From NCBI RefSeq assembly GCF_001908375.1, contig NZ_CP017244.1, positions 2,189,964 to 2,253,963 on the forward strand: a stretch of 64,000 nucleotides of DNA, given 5' to 3'. Both the position numbers and the translations under genes were made by a program. This DNA comes from Rhizobium etli 8C-3. Lineage in GTDB: Bacteria; Pseudomonadota; Alphaproteobacteria; Rhizobiales; Rhizobiaceae. Each line of letters begins with the position of its first letter. Within the stretch, counting starts at the first letter, position 1. The notes under the pieces were generated by a model. It made no database searches. It worked only from the letters and a program-made list of their open reading frames with translations, and was not told the origin of the DNA. This document shows positions 1 to 8,942 of this stretch, piece after piece.

Positions 1-592
1 TGGCGCGAAAGATCGGCGAGAGCGTGCGCGCCGTCCCGGGACCACCCATCGGTAAGGAGCGGTCGACGGCGTCGAGCCCGGCAACGCAGGCATCATAATA
101 GTTTGTGTAGCCCCGCTCACCGTAGGTCCACCAGCCGGAGTCCGCCTCATTGGTCGTCTCGAAAAACCAGCTGCGTAGCTCCTCTATGCCATAGCGCCCG
201 GCATAACGTTCCGCCACTGCCGTGACCAGGTCGCGCCACGCCTTGACCTGGTCGATGTTCTCATAATCGGTGAAGATGCCGGATGGATTGCCCATCAGTT
301 CGAAGAACGGTTTGAGCCGATGCTCGACCATCACGTCGAGTGCGCGGTCGAGCAGCGACCAGTCGTATCTGGGGTTTTCAATGCCTCCGGTCGCAGTCAG
401 CAGGTTGAGCAGATAGTGAACGCGCAGATAGCGGACGCCTTCATGCGGTACGCCGCCGAGATAGGCGACCATCTGGCGCATTTCCGGCTCCAGCAGCAGT
501 TCTGCCGGAGAAAAGCCCGTGCCGCGCCAGAAGCGTTTGAAAGGACGCACCGGCTTGCTCACGTCGACATCTATCTTTGTGCGCTGGCGCAT
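1..592 (-). CDS. GH39-like glycoside hydrolase, partial (C-terminal part outside window)
   Basis: The first 197 residues are visible and the 3' part runs off the left edge. The product resembles the TIM-barrel glycosidases of family GH39 (beta-xylosidase / alpha-L-iduronidase type). Residues 141-149 read SWFFETTNE, matching the acid/base Asn-Glu motif after a W/F-rich beta-strand (Glu149). The nucleophile would lie outside the window. The ATG is preceded by CCAAGGAGA, a good ribosome-binding site, and no signal peptide is seen, so a cytoplasmic enzyme acting on imported oligosaccharides is likely. It is the last visible gene of the leftward operon, 30 bases after the IolB-like gene. The exact substrate cannot be told. 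Confidence 0.7.
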   Translation of the reverse strand, partial: MRQRTKIDVDVSKPVRPFKRFWRGTGFSPAELLLEPEMRQMVAYLGGVPHEGVRYLRVHYLLNLLTATGGIENPRYDWSLLDRALDVMVEHRLKPFFELMGNPSGIFTDYENIDQVKAWRDLVTAVAERYAGRYGIEELRSWFFETTNEADSGWWTYGERGYTNYYDACVAGLDAVDRSLPMGGPGTARTLSPIFRA

Positions 593-622
593 TCGCGCAA
601 TCTCCTTGGTTGGTTAAAGAGG

Positions 623-1462
623 CTATTTGAATTTGGCGCGCATTGCGTCGATGCCTGGAATGACCCCGGTCAGGTGCTCATGCTTCGGGTCGAAGCGCTG
701 GATAAGACCACGGCGATGCTTGCCGACGAGGATGGTGAAGATGTAGCTGCGGTGTCCGGGCGACGTAACCGTCGGATGATAGCCGCGGTCGAGCAGGAAC
801 GTGTCGCCGCTGCGGGTCATGAATGTCTCGACCGGCCCGTTCTCTTCATAGACGATCTGTCCACCGAAACCGGTCTCCGGCAGGAAGCGGTAATGGTAGA
901 GCTCTTCGTGACGACTTTCGACATCGCCGCACTCGGTGTCGTGCTTGTGGGGCGGGTAGCCTGACCAGCAACCGTCGCCGGCGTAGAGTTCGCTCACCAG
1001 GAGATGACCACAGCGCCCGTTCTGGCGTTGACCGAGCAGATGGGCTATGCGGCGCTGACTATGGGTCTCGAAGGAGCCGACATTGACCGCGTCGACCTCT
1101 TGAGGCGTGACGCGAAAAGCTGCATAGCGCCTCTCGCAGATCCCACCGGCCACGGCGATCTCGGCATTCCCGCTTGTTGCCGTGACAACGACGTCTGCGT
1201 CGACGGGCGCATAAACGCAATCGGCGTCACCTGACCAGATGTCGGCGCGTTGGCCGACCGCTTCGAAGCGAATGCCGTCGACCTCGATGTCGACCCTACC
1301 TGAGAGCACGACATAAAGGCTTTCATGCGCCGGCAGCCGTCTTCGCTCCTGACGGCCGCCAGAAAGCTTGAGAAGGTCGAAATAAATGAGCTCCAGGGTA
1401 GCCGACGACTGGTCGACGAGCGGGCGGGCGCGGATCTCGCTACGGGAAATGAGTTCTGGCAT
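623..1462 (-). CDS. IolB/KduI-family sugar-acid isomerase (5-deoxy-glucuronate isomerase-like)
   Basis: This 279-residue double-cupin protein resembles IolB, which isomerises 5-deoxy-D-glucuronate to 2-deoxy-5-keto-D-gluconate in myo-inositol breakdown. The metal-site residues of the family are visible: His172 and His174 in PPHKH, Glu186/187 in HEELYHYRF, and His229 in GYHP. Its ATG follows the TGA of the upstream ATPase gene directly (TGAATG), so it belongs to the transporter operon. No other iol gene is present in the window, so it may act on a related uronic or deoxy sugar from the imported glycan rather than in inositol catabolism. The family is clear but the substrate is not. Confidence 0.82.
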   Translation of the reverse strand: MPELISRSEIRARPLVDQSSATLELIYFDLLKLSGGRQERRRLPAHESLYVVLSGRVDIEVDGIRFEAVGQRADIWSGDADCVYAPVDADVVVTATSGNAEIAVAGGICERRYAAFRVTPQEVDAVNVGSFETHSQRRIAHLLGQRQNGRCGHLLVSELYAGDGCWSGYPPHKHDTECGDVESRHEELYHYRFLPETGFGGQIVYEENGPVETFMTRSGDTFLLDRGYHPTVTSPGHRSYIFTILVGKHRRGLIQRFDPKHEHLTGVIPGIDAMRAKFK

Positions 1463-2524
1463 TCAATGCAACTCCGCAAGTGGGTGCTCGTCGAAGGGCG
1501 TGAGCTTCAAGGTTTCGGCGTGGTGGCAAGCGACGGAATGGTCATCCGTCTTGACTGGCCGCAGTGGCGGTACATGGCTCTTGCAGAGGTCTGTGACGTA
1601 GCGGCAGCGGGGGTGGAACGGACAGCCTGAAGGAGGGTTCGCCGGATCGGCCACCTCGCCGGCAAGCCGGATGCGGCGGCCACGGCGGCGCAGCCTTGGA
1701 TCCGGGATGGGGACGGCCGAAAGAAGGGCTTCGGTATAAGGGTGGCGAGGGCTGGCGAAAATGGCGTTGGTCGGCGCCTTTTCCACGACTTTCCCCATAT
1801 ACATGACCGCAACGTTGTCGGAGATGTGACGCACGACCGAAAGGTCATGCGCCACGAAGAGGTAAGTCAGCCCGAAGCGCTCCTGCAGGTCTTGCAACAG
1901 GTTGATGGTCTGCGCCTGCACGCTCACATCCAGAGCCGAGACAGCCTCGTCGGCGATCACCAGGCGCGGTTCGGGCGCAAGCGCGCGGGCGATGCTGATG
2001 CGCTGCCTTTCTCCGCCGGAAAAGGCGTGCGGATAGCGGCGCATGAATTCGGGGCGAAGTCCGACGCTGCGCAGCAGCTCGGCGACCCGATCCACCAGTT
2101 CCGAGCCCGTTGCGATGCCATTCACCTTCAGCACCTCGCCGATGATGTCAATGACGCGCATGCGCGGGTTAAGCGAAGATTGCGGATCCTGAAAGACGAC
2201 GCGGATATCGCGGTGAATCTCTTTCAGCCCCGGTCCGGACAATCTCGCAAGATCGATGGGCGCACCGCTGCGCCCGGTATAGGCGATCTCGCCTGCCGTC
2301 GGGCGGTAGACGCGCAGGATGGTGCGCGCGAGCGTCGACTTTCCGCAACCGGATTCGCCGACGATGCCCAGCGTCTCGCCACTGTCGACGCTGAGAGACA
2401 CGCCGTCAACGGCCTTGATATGACCGACGACCCGTCGGAATGCACCTCGATGGATGGGGAAATGCATTTTGAGATCGTGCAACTCGAGCAGCGCGTTCTG
2501 TCGCCGGGGTGTGTCGGCCGTCAT
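1463..2524 (-). CDS. Oligopeptide/oligosaccharide ABC transporter ATP-binding protein (OppF/DppF type)
   Basis: This 353-residue ATPase is one of the two nucleotide-binding subunits of a peptide-class importer. Walker A GESGCGKS is at residues 56-63, followed by the signature FSGGERQR, Walker [13 protein letters not shown], and the C-terminal oligopeptide-transporter extension with a Cys-rich CPFHPRC segment. The ORF is open 40 codons further upstream, but ATG at 2524 overlaps the TGA of the partner ATPase (ATGA) and is taken as the start. Peptide-class transporters in rhizobia often carry plant oligosaccharides, which would fit the flanking hydrolases; this is inference. Confidence 0.9.
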   Translation of the reverse strand: MTADTPRRQNALLELHDLKMHFPIHRGAFRRVVGHIKAVDGVSLSVDSGETLGIVGESGCGKSTLARTILRVYRPTAGEIAYTGRSGAPIDLARLSGPGLKEIHRDIRVVFQDPQSSLNPRMRVIDIIGEVLKVNGIATGSELVDRVAELLRSVGLRPEFMRRYPHAFSGGERQRISIARALAPEPRLVIADEAVSALDVSVQAQTINLLQDLQERFGLTYLFVAHDLSVVRHISDNVAVMYMGKVVEKAPTNAIFASPRHPYTEALLSAVPIPDPRLRRRGRRIRLAGEVADPANPPSGCPFHPRCRYVTDLCKSHVPPLRPVKTDDHSVACHHAETLKLTPFDEHPLAELH

Positions 2525-3570
2525 CGGTTTTCTCCATGCAGAAGGCAGCTTGCAACGTGGCCTTTTGATATCGTGACCGGCTCGGGAGCCTTGCGGTCGC
2601 AAAGCCCTGCCACCGCCATTGCGCAGCGCGGGTGAAAACCGCATCCCTGCGGGCGGTCCAAAGGCGAAGGCACCATACCCTCGATGGTCGGGAGCCGCTT
2701 TGTTCCACCGCCATGCATTCGCGGAACCGATTGCAGGAGCGCCCTGGTGTAGGGATGTGCCGGCGCGTGGAAGATGGTGTCGACGTCGCCGGCCTCGACG
2801 ACCTTGCCCAGATACATGACGACCACCTCGTCGGCGATCTCGGACACCACGCCGAGGTCGTGGGTGACAAACAGCACCGAAAGATTGAAGTCGGCCTGCA
2901 GCGTCGAAAGCAGGTCGAGGATGTTGGCCTGCGTCGTCACGTCAAGTGCCGTGGTCGGCTCGTCGGCGATCAAGAGCTTTGGGCGACAGGAAAGCGCAAG
3001 TGCAATACAGACGCGCTGGCGCATGCCGCCGGAAAATTGGAAAGCGTAGCTCTCCATCCGCTCCCTCGGGCGGGGAATGCCGACAAGCGACAGCGTCTCG
3101 ATCGCATGCTCTTTCGCTTCGCGTCGGCCCATGTTCAGATGCAGGCGAATGACTTCGATCATCTGATTGCCAATCGTGTGGACCGGCGAGAGCGCGGCCA
3201 TCGGCTCCTGGCTGATCAGGGCGATCTGAGCGCCGCGAATCGCCCGCATATCCTTGCCGCGTGGATCGAGCGCGACAATGTCCACCGGCGGCTTGCCGGC
3301 GTCTGGCCTGTAGCGGATTGCGCCCGATACAATGCGCCCGCCGCGCGGAACCTGGTTCAGGATCGAGCGCCCGGTAATGCTCTTGCCGGAGCCGGATTCG
3401 CCCACGACGCACACCGTCCTGCCGCGCGGGATCGAGAAAGACACGCCGTCGACCGCCCGCACCAATCCCGCATTGCCGAAGAAATGGGTGTGAAGGTTGT
3501 CGACCTCGATCAGCGGGTCCGGCGCAGCGCTCCGGTCTGTCTCTTTGGCAGGCATGGGTTTAGTACTCAT
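2521..3570 (-). CDS. Oligopeptide/oligosaccharide ABC transporter ATP-binding protein (OppD/DppD type)
   Basis: This is the second ATPase of the importer, about 349 residues. It shows Walker A GESGSGKS, signature FSGGMRQR, Walker [13 protein letters not shown], the H-loop in FVTHDLG, and the C-terminal CGFHPRC segment typical of OppD/DppD. The ORF extends upstream inside the permease gene. The ATG at 3570 overlaps the permease stop by 11 bases and is chosen here; the ATG at 3555 is an alternative. Its 3' end overlaps the next ATPase by ATGA, so the two ATPases are translationally coupled and probably act as a heterodimer. Confidence 0.9.
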   Translation of the reverse strand: MSTKPMPAKETDRSAAPDPLIEVDNLHTHFFGNAGLVRAVDGVSFSIPRGRTVCVVGESGSGKSITGRSILNQVPRGGRIVSGAIRYRPDAGKPPVDIVALDPRGKDMRAIRGAQIALISQEPMAALSPVHTIGNQMIEVIRLHLNMGRREAKEHAIETLSLVGIPRPRERMESYAFQFSGGMRQRVCIALALSCRPKLLIADEPTTALDVTTQANILDLLSTLQADFNLSVLFVTHDLGVVSEIADEVVVMYLGKVVEAGDVDTIFHAPAHPYTRALLQSVPRMHGGGTKRLPTIEGMVPSPLDRPQGCGFHPRCAMAVAGLCDRKAPEPVTISKGHVASCLLHGENR

Positions 3571-4702
3571 AGGGATCTGCAGCATCGCGAATTCCATCAC
3601 CAAGGAAGTTGAGCGCAAGGACCGTGATGATCACCGCCAGTCCGGGCAGGAACAGCCAGGGCGCGTTAGAGACAGCCAGGATGTTCTGCGCCTCCTGCAG
3701 CAGGACACCCCAGCTCACCACCGGAGGTCTGAGCCCGATGCCGAGGAAAGACAGTGCCGTCTCGGCCAGGATCATGGTAGGGATCGCCAGCGTCACCGAG
3801 GCGATGATATGGCTCATGAATGACGGCACCATGTGTCGCCAGATGATGCGCATCTTCGAACAGCCGTCGAGCTCTGCGGCAATCACGAAATCCTCAGACT
3901 TGAGCGACAGGAAGCGCCCACGCACCACGCGCGCCATGTCAGTCCAGCCGATCAGCGACAGGATGACGGTGATCCAGAGGTAGACAACGATCGGGTCGGT
4001 GCTGATCGGAACGGCCGCCGCCAGTCCCATCCACAGCGGAATGGTTGGTATCGACTTCAAAAGCTCGATGCCGCGCTGGATGACATCATCCACCCAACCG
4101 CCGTAAAGACCCGATATGCCGCCTAAAAGAATACCGAGGATCAGACTGATGGTCACGCCGATCAGGCCCACCGACATCGAGATGCGGGTTCCATGGATGG
4201 TTCTGCTGAGCACGTCGCGGCCAAGCCGGTCAGCACCAAACAGGTAAAAAGGCTGACCCGGTTCGAACGGACCGATCAGGTGGCGGTTGGTCTCGAACAG
4301 GCCCCAGAACCGGTAGGGCTCGCCCTTGACGAAGAAACCCACCGGGATGAGCGTGTTCGGATCAGGTTCATAGGTACGGCTGAGCGCAATCGGGTCGACC
4401 TTGGCAAGGTAGCCGTTCACATAGAGCATGTGGAACGCGCCGTTGGCGTCATGGCCCGCAAACCTGAGCCGTTGCGGCGGGGCATAGGTGAAGCGTGGAT
4501 CATAAGCCTGCTCCGACATCGGCGCCAGGAACTCGGCAAAGGCGGCAATCAGATAGACCAGCACGATGACGGCACCCGAAGCCAAAGCCACCCGGTGCTG
4601 GCAAAACCGCCACCAGATCAGCCGCCATTGCCCTGCCGATGCGTTTGCGTGCTTGGCGGGCTTGATCTTTGGGATGGCCGTTGCCACGGTTTGATCGGCC
4701 AT
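3560..4702 (-). CDS. Oligopeptide/oligosaccharide ABC transporter permease (OppC/DppC type)
   Basis: This inner-membrane permease of about 380 residues has a long cytoplasmic N-terminus and one transmembrane helix. A periplasmic segment of about 100 residues follows and ends in FGADRLGRDVLSRTIHGTR, then the usual five-helix BPD_transp_1 core. The EAA-type ATPase-contact loop is visible as ELDGCSKMRIIWRHMVP. The start at 4702 is preceded by GAGGAGGCAACTGCA. The long insertion is typical of the larger C-type permeases of this class. It lies 16 bases downstream of the partner permease in the leftward operon. Confidence 0.9.
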   Translation of the reverse strand: MADQTVATAIPKIKPAKHANASAGQWRLIWWRFCQHRVALASGAVIVLVYLIAAFAEFLAPMSEQAYDPRFTYAPPQRLRFAGHDANGAFHMLYVNGYLAKVDPIALSRTYEPDPNTLIPVGFFVKGEPYRFWGLFETNRHLIGPFEPGQPFYLFGADRLGRDVLSRTIHGTRISMSVGLIGVTISLILGILLGGISGLYGGWVDDVIQRGIELLKSIPTIPLWMGLAAAVPISTDPIVVYLWITVILSLIGWTDMARVVRGRFLSLKSEDFVIAAELDGCSKMRIIWRHMVPSFMSHIIASVTLAIPTMILAETALSFLGIGLRPPVVSWGVLLQEAQNILAVSNAPWLFLPGLAVIITVLALNFLGDGIRDAADPYEY

Positions 4703-4718
4703 TGCAGTTGCCTCCTCT

Positions 4719-5705
4719 TCAACCGTTGCGGATGCGCGGATCGAGCCATGCAAGAAGCAGGTCGGAGATCAGCGTACCGATGAGGGTAAGGATGCTCATG
4801 AGCAGAATGATGCTGCCGGCCAGATACATGTCCTGGGCAAAAAGCGCGCTGAGCAGCAGCGGCCCGGTTGTCGGCAGGCTGAGCACGATCGACACCACGA
4901 CCGCACCGGAGACGAGGTGCGGCAGCACCCAGCCAAGCGTTGAGACGAACGGATTGAGCGCCACGCGCACCGGATATTTCAGGAGGAGCCTGGTCTCGCT
5001 GAGACCGCGGGCGCGTGCCATGTCGACATAGGGCTTGTTGAGCTCGTCCAGCAGGTTTGCTCGCATGATGCGGATGAGGGCTGCCGTCGCGCCGGTGCCG
5101 AGCACGATGACGGGGATCCACATATGCTTCATGAGATCCCAAAGCTTGCCCCAGCTCCAGGCGGCGTTCATGTATTGAGGCGAGAACAGTCCACCGATGC
5201 TCAGCCCGAAATAGTGAGCGCTGAAATACATCAGCACCAGCGCCAGCAGGAAGCTTGGAATGGCAAGGCCGAGGAAGCCGAAGAAGGTGGCGATGTAGTC
5301 GCCCACCGAATATTGCCGCACGGCCGAATAGATGCCGATCGGGAATGCCACCGCCCATACGAAGATCAGCGTGATGAGCGAAACCACCATCGTCAGGTTC
5401 AGGCGCGACCAGATAAGCTCGCTGACCGGTTTGTTCCAGTCGAAGGACTGCCCGAAATCGCCGCGCAGCAAAATGCCGCTGATCCACTTCCAGTATTGGA
5501 CGACCAACGGCTGGTCGAGCCCATAGCGCTCGCGCAGGCCAGCGATCACCCCGGGATCGATGGTTTCGTTCTGCGACGCCAGCCGGGCGGTCAAAGCGGT
5601 CAGGAAATCGCCCGGCGGAAGCTGGATGATGATGAAGGTGACGATCGAAATCACAAACATCATCGGGATCATGTAGAGCAGGCGTCTGATCATGAATCCG
5701 GCCAT
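4719..5705 (-). CDS. Oligopeptide/oligosaccharide ABC transporter permease (OppB/DppB type)
   Basis: This six-helix inner-membrane permease of about 328 residues begins MAGFMIRRLLYMIP, the classic DppB/OppB N-terminus, followed by VISIVTFIIIQLPPGDF. The EAA loop reads ARARGLSETRLLLKYPVR. The longest ORF starts 17 codons earlier, but ATG 5705 is preceded by AAGGAGCGAAGAA and gives the conserved N-terminus. It is encoded 89 bases after the binding protein and forms the translocation pore with the OppC-type partner. Confidence 0.9.
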   Translation of the reverse strand: MAGFMIRRLLYMIPMMFVISIVTFIIIQLPPGDFLTALTARLASQNETIDPGVIAGLRERYGLDQPLVVQYWKWISGILLRGDFGQSFDWNKPVSELIWSRLNLTMVVSLITLIFVWAVAFPIGIYSAVRQYSVGDYIATFFGFLGLAIPSFLLALVLMYFSAHYFGLSIGGLFSPQYMNAAWSWGKLWDLMKHMWIPVIVLGTGATAALIRIMRANLLDELNKPYVDMARARGLSETRLLLKYPVRVALNPFVSTLGWVLPHLVSGAVVVSIVLSLPTTGPLLLSALFAQDMYLAGSIILLMSILTLIGTLISDLLLAWLDPRIRNG

Positions 5706-5794
5706 TTCTTCGCTCCTTGCGATGTTTGTGGGCAGATCGCCCGCCACAAGACACAAGGGCGGCGACAGGTCCTGTCGCCGTCCGGTTCGGAAGG

Positions 5795-7723
5795 TCAGTT
5801 TTCGTAGTAGAAGGTCTCGGGCTTAACCGGCCCGGGGATCATATAGAAAGAGGTGCTCGGGATCACGTCGGGCACGTTGCGCATATTCTTCTTGGCGATG
5901 CCCACGCGGTCGGGTTCGAGGTTGGTACCGATGATGTAGAATTGGTCGCGTGTAATGGCGAGCAGTTCCTTCATGGCCGCGAGCTGCTGCTCAAGTGTCG
6001 CGCTCTGCTGCACCTTCCGGTACAGATCCATCTGCTTCTTGGCTTCCTCGCTCGGCTCCTCGGCATTCGGATCGTTGGGGTTCTGGTAGTAAAGACCCCA
6101 GGCGGTAGCGAAGCTCGATTCATATTCATGCGGGAAGTACCATTTGGGATCGAGCAGTCCCAGAAAATCGTAGCCTCCGCCGCCAACCCAGCCGATGCCA
6201 TCGTTCTCATTGGTCTGGAGACGGGCGAAGATGAGCGAGCGCTCGGTCGGTCGCGGCTGCATATCGATGCCGACCTTCCTCCAGTAGCGCTGGATCAGTT
6301 CGAGCGCGTCGCTTTGGATCGGACTGCCCGTCAGTACGTCAATGGCGAAGGTGACGCGCCTGCCGTCCGGCCCCAGTCTGTATCCTTCGCCGTCACGGGT
6401 GGTCAGTCCCGCCTTGTCGAGATACCGGTTGGCAAGATCGACGTCATACGTGAGGTACTGGGTCGCCATCTGCTCGTCATAGAGCGCACTGCCCTCACGC
6501 GGAGCGGCCTGGTATGGCTTCGACTGGCCGGCGTAGATGAGCTGGTTGAGCTCCTCGCGGTTGATCGCATGGCTGAGACCGATGCGAAAGTTTTTGTCGG
6601 AGAAGATCTTGCGCAGCACCTTGTTCTTGTGGGTCTGGTTCAGTGTGATAAGCAAGGCGTTGGACCAGGCCGGCCGCGCGATGAAAAGCCTGTATCCGCC
6701 CTTTTCCTGGTTCTGAACGATGACCGGGCGGGCATCCGTGGTCTCGATGAAACGGTTCTGCATATCGATCTCGCCATTGATCGCCTTCAGAATGATCGCC
6801 TGGGTGTCTTCCATCACGTCGATGGTGACCTTGTCGAGATAGGGAAGCTGGTTGCCGGCGGTGTCGACCTTGGCATAGTAAGGGTTGCGCTCTGACACGA
6901 CCTGCGATGTGCCGACATAGGGGGCGGTCAGCATCCAGGCGTCGAGCACCGGGCGGCCGACGTCACGCCAGCGGCCCGGGAACGAGATCTTGTTGTTGAA
7001 GAGCTGCGCCCAGTCTGCAGCGCCGGCCTGCTTGACCAGCGCAGCGATGCCTTCTGGATTGAAATCCTTGTGGAATTTCTTGAGGTAGTGCGCCGGCGCA
7101 GCGGCAAGGATATCGGCGCCGCGGATGGTGGCCATGTTCATCAGGAACAGGCCGTTGGGCGCCTTGAACTTGAACACGACCTTGTAGTCACCAAACTTTT
7201 CGACTTTGACGGGCTCGCCGCCTGCCGTCAGCCATGCCGGGGGCGAGGGCGTGATTTCCTTGTTGCGCAGGACATGCTCGTCCCAGAAGATCAGGTCGTC
7301 GGCGCTGAAAGGTTCGCCGTCCGACCAGCGAGTGCCTTCGCGCAGAGTGAACGTGTATTCCGTGGCGTCGGCATTGACCTCGAAGCTCTCGGCGATATCG
7401 GGAATGACCTCAGTCCATTCGGGGTTCCAGCGAACAAGCCGGGTATAGCCGATCGAGCGCTCGATCTCGCTGTCGCCGCCGCCGAAAGTGGCGGTGCGCC
7501 AGGTGCCGCCGTAGCTGCCAACCGACTGGAGCGGCGTGAGTACGAGGGGCTTTGCCGGGAGGCGCTTGTCAACAGGGGGCAATTTTCCCGCATCGACGAG
7601 CGCCTTGAGCTGCGGAGACTCCTGAAATGCGACTGCAGCCCCGGCCCAGCCGGCGCCAACAACAAGTGCGAGAACGGCAGCACGAGCGGCTTGCCGTTGC
7701 AGATCTTTGACGAGCTTCATCAT
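5795..7723 (-). CDS. ABC transporter substrate-binding protein, family 5 (SBP_bac_5)
   Basis: This 642-residue periplasmic solute-binding protein is first in the leftward operon. It has an N-terminal signal peptide (charged MMKLVKDLQRQ, then a hydrophobic stretch and an AVA-F cleavage region near residue 33). The family-5 block NADATEYTFTLREGTRWSDG is followed by FSADDLIFW. It is longer than the usual 500-550 residues of peptide binders, as in the large rhizobial members linked to glycan loci. The start is preceded by GGGAGGAA. The LacI-type repeats at 7782-7889 lie just upstream, suggesting sugar-responsive control. The ligand is unknown. Confidence 0.9.
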   Translation of the reverse strand: MMKLVKDLQRQAARAAVLALVVGAGWAGAAVAFQESPQLKALVDAGKLPPVDKRLPAKPLVLTPLQSVGSYGGTWRTATFGGGDSEIERSIGYTRLVRWNPEWTEVIPDIAESFEVNADATEYTFTLREGTRWSDGEPFSADDLIFWDEHVLRNKEITPSPPAWLTAGGEPVKVEKFGDYKVVFKFKAPNGLFLMNMATIRGADILAAAPAHYLKKFHKDFNPEGIAALVKQAGAADWAQLFNNKISFPGRWRDVGRPVLDAWMLTAPYVGTSQVVSERNPYYAKVDTAGNQLPYLDKVTIDVMEDTQAIILKAINGEIDMQNRFIETTDARPVIVQNQEKGGYRLFIARPAWSNALLITLNQTHKNKVLRKIFSDKNFRIGLSHAINREELNQLIYAGQSKPYQAAPREGSALYDEQMATQYLTYDVDLANRYLDKAGLTTRDGEGYRLGPDGRRVTFAIDVLTGSPIQSDALELIQRYWRKVGIDMQPRPTERSLIFARLQTNENDGIGWVGGGGYDFLGLLDPKWYFPHEYESSFATAWGLYYQNPNDPNAEEPSEEAKKQMDLYRKVQQSATLEQQLAAMKELLAITRDQFYIIGTNLEPDRVGIAKKNMRNVPDVIPSTSFYMIPGPVKPETFYYEN

Positions 7724-7781
7724 TTCCTCCCAATGTGAACCCGCAGACGTCTGTCGTTATCCTCTAGTCCTTCTCCTCGTT

Positions 7782-7807
7782 GATTTACGTTATCGTTACC
7801 GTAAATC
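7782..7807. promoter_or_regulatory. Candidate LacI-family operator (8-bp inverted repeat)
   Basis: GATTTACG (7782-7789), a 10-base spacer and CGTAAATC (7800-7807) form a perfect 8-bp inverted repeat. It lies in the 190-base region between the divergent binding-protein and LacI-regulator genes. Part of it, TATCGTTACC (7791-7800), recurs exactly at 7880-7889, closer to the regulator. The placement suits control of both promoters by the adjacent LacI protein. Binding is inferred. Confidence 0.5.
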
Positions 7808-7879
7808 GATGTCAAATGGTATTCTCTCGGCACCTCGGATTGCGGTATTTTATCTGGATTTTACCCTATATGTGTGCGA

Positions 7880-7889
7880 TATCGTTACC
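7880..7889. promoter_or_regulatory. Second TATCGTTACC element upstream of the LacI-type gene
   Basis: This is an exact 10-base repeat of 7791-7800, 25 bases before the TTG start of the LacI-type gene. The position suggests an autoregulatory half-site or second operator. It rests on the repeat alone. Confidence 0.35.
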
Positions 7890-7913
7890 ATCAGTTTGCA
7901 GTGAGACGAGCAT

Positions 7914-8921
7914 TTGACCCGGCCAAAGGATTTCGAATCGAAGACCACCATCGCCGACGTGGCCCGCGCGGCGGGCGTGTCGCCGATGACCGTTTCACGC
8001 GTGCTGAACGGCCATGGCGGCGCCAGTGCCGAAACCAGCGAGCGCGTTGTCTCGGCTGCCAGCGCGCTGAACTACCGGCCCAATCCTTTCGCACGCGGGC
8101 TGCGGTCCGATCGATCGAGAACCATCGGATTTCTGGTTCCGGACATTACCAACCCGTTCTTCCCCGAGATCATCCGCGGTGCGGAAGACGCAGCCAATGC
8201 CGCCGGCTACAATCTGCTCTTGTCGAACGTCGTGGAAAGCAGCAAGCGCGAGGCCGAGTTGATCGATGCGTTCCTGGTGCATCGCGTCGATGGAATCATC
8301 GTGTGCAGCGCGCGCCTGCCAGACGCGGCGCTGCACAAGGCGCTCGGCCCACATCGCGCAGCGGTGCTCATCAACCGTGAGGCGCCGAAGGATGTCGCCG
8401 GGACCATAATGACCGACTATGAGCACGGGGCTTCGCAGGCGGTCAATCACCTCGTGGCACGTGGCCGGCGCAAGATTGCAATCATCGCCGGTCCTCGCAA
8501 TTCCTATGGCGGTAAATGTCGTCTGATCGGCATCGGCAAGACCTTGGCCGAACACGGGCTGAAGGCGCCTGAGCCGGTCTACTGCGACCCAACGGTTGCC
8601 GGCGGGCGTATTGCAGCGGAAGAGCTGTTAGGCACCAAGCCAGGTTTCGACGCGCTGGTCTGCTACAACGATCTCAACGCCATCGGCGCCATGAAGGCCT
8701 GCCGGGCGGCGGGCATCACCGTGCCGCATCAAATGGCCCTGGTCGGCTTCGACGACATACCGATTGCCGAGCTGATGTCTCCGGCCTTGACGACCCTTCG
8801 CGTGCACAAGCGCGAGATGGGCGAAGCGGCGGTCGAACTGCTGCTCAGCCGTATCGTCACGAAGAACAGGCAGCACGGGGTCGTAATCGAACCGGAGCTC
8901 ATGATCCGCGAGACGACCTGA
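7914..8921 (+). CDS. LacI-family transcriptional regulator
   Basis: This 335-residue repressor-type protein starts at TTG (GTGAGACGAG upstream). The HTH is visible at about residues 12-32 (TIADVARAAGVSPMTVSRVL) with the hinge NYRPNPFARGLRS. The periplasmic-binding-protein-like effector domain follows (IGFLVPDITNPFFPEIIRGAE and GFDDIPIAELMSPALTTLRV). It is divergent from the ABC transporter operon and 21 bases upstream of the alpha-fucosidase gene, so it probably senses a sugar released from the imported glycan and controls both units. The inducer is unknown. Confidence 0.92.
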   Translation: MTRPKDFESKTTIADVARAAGVSPMTVSRVLNGHGGASAETSERVVSAASALNYRPNPFARGLRSDRSRTIGFLVPDITNPFFPEIIRGAEDAANAAGYNLLLSNVVESSKREAELIDAFLVHRVDGIIVCSARLPDAALHKALGPHRAAVLINREAPKDVAGTIMTDYEHGASQAVNHLVARGRRKIAIIAGPRNSYGGKCRLIGIGKTLAEHGLKAPEPVYCDPTVAGGRIAAEELLGTKPGFDALVCYNDLNAIGAMKACRAAGITVPHQMALVGFDDIPIAELMSPALTTLRVHKREMGEAAVELLLSRIVTKNRQHGVVIEPELMIRETT

Positions 8922-8942
8922 TCGACAGAGGAGGAGATTTCG

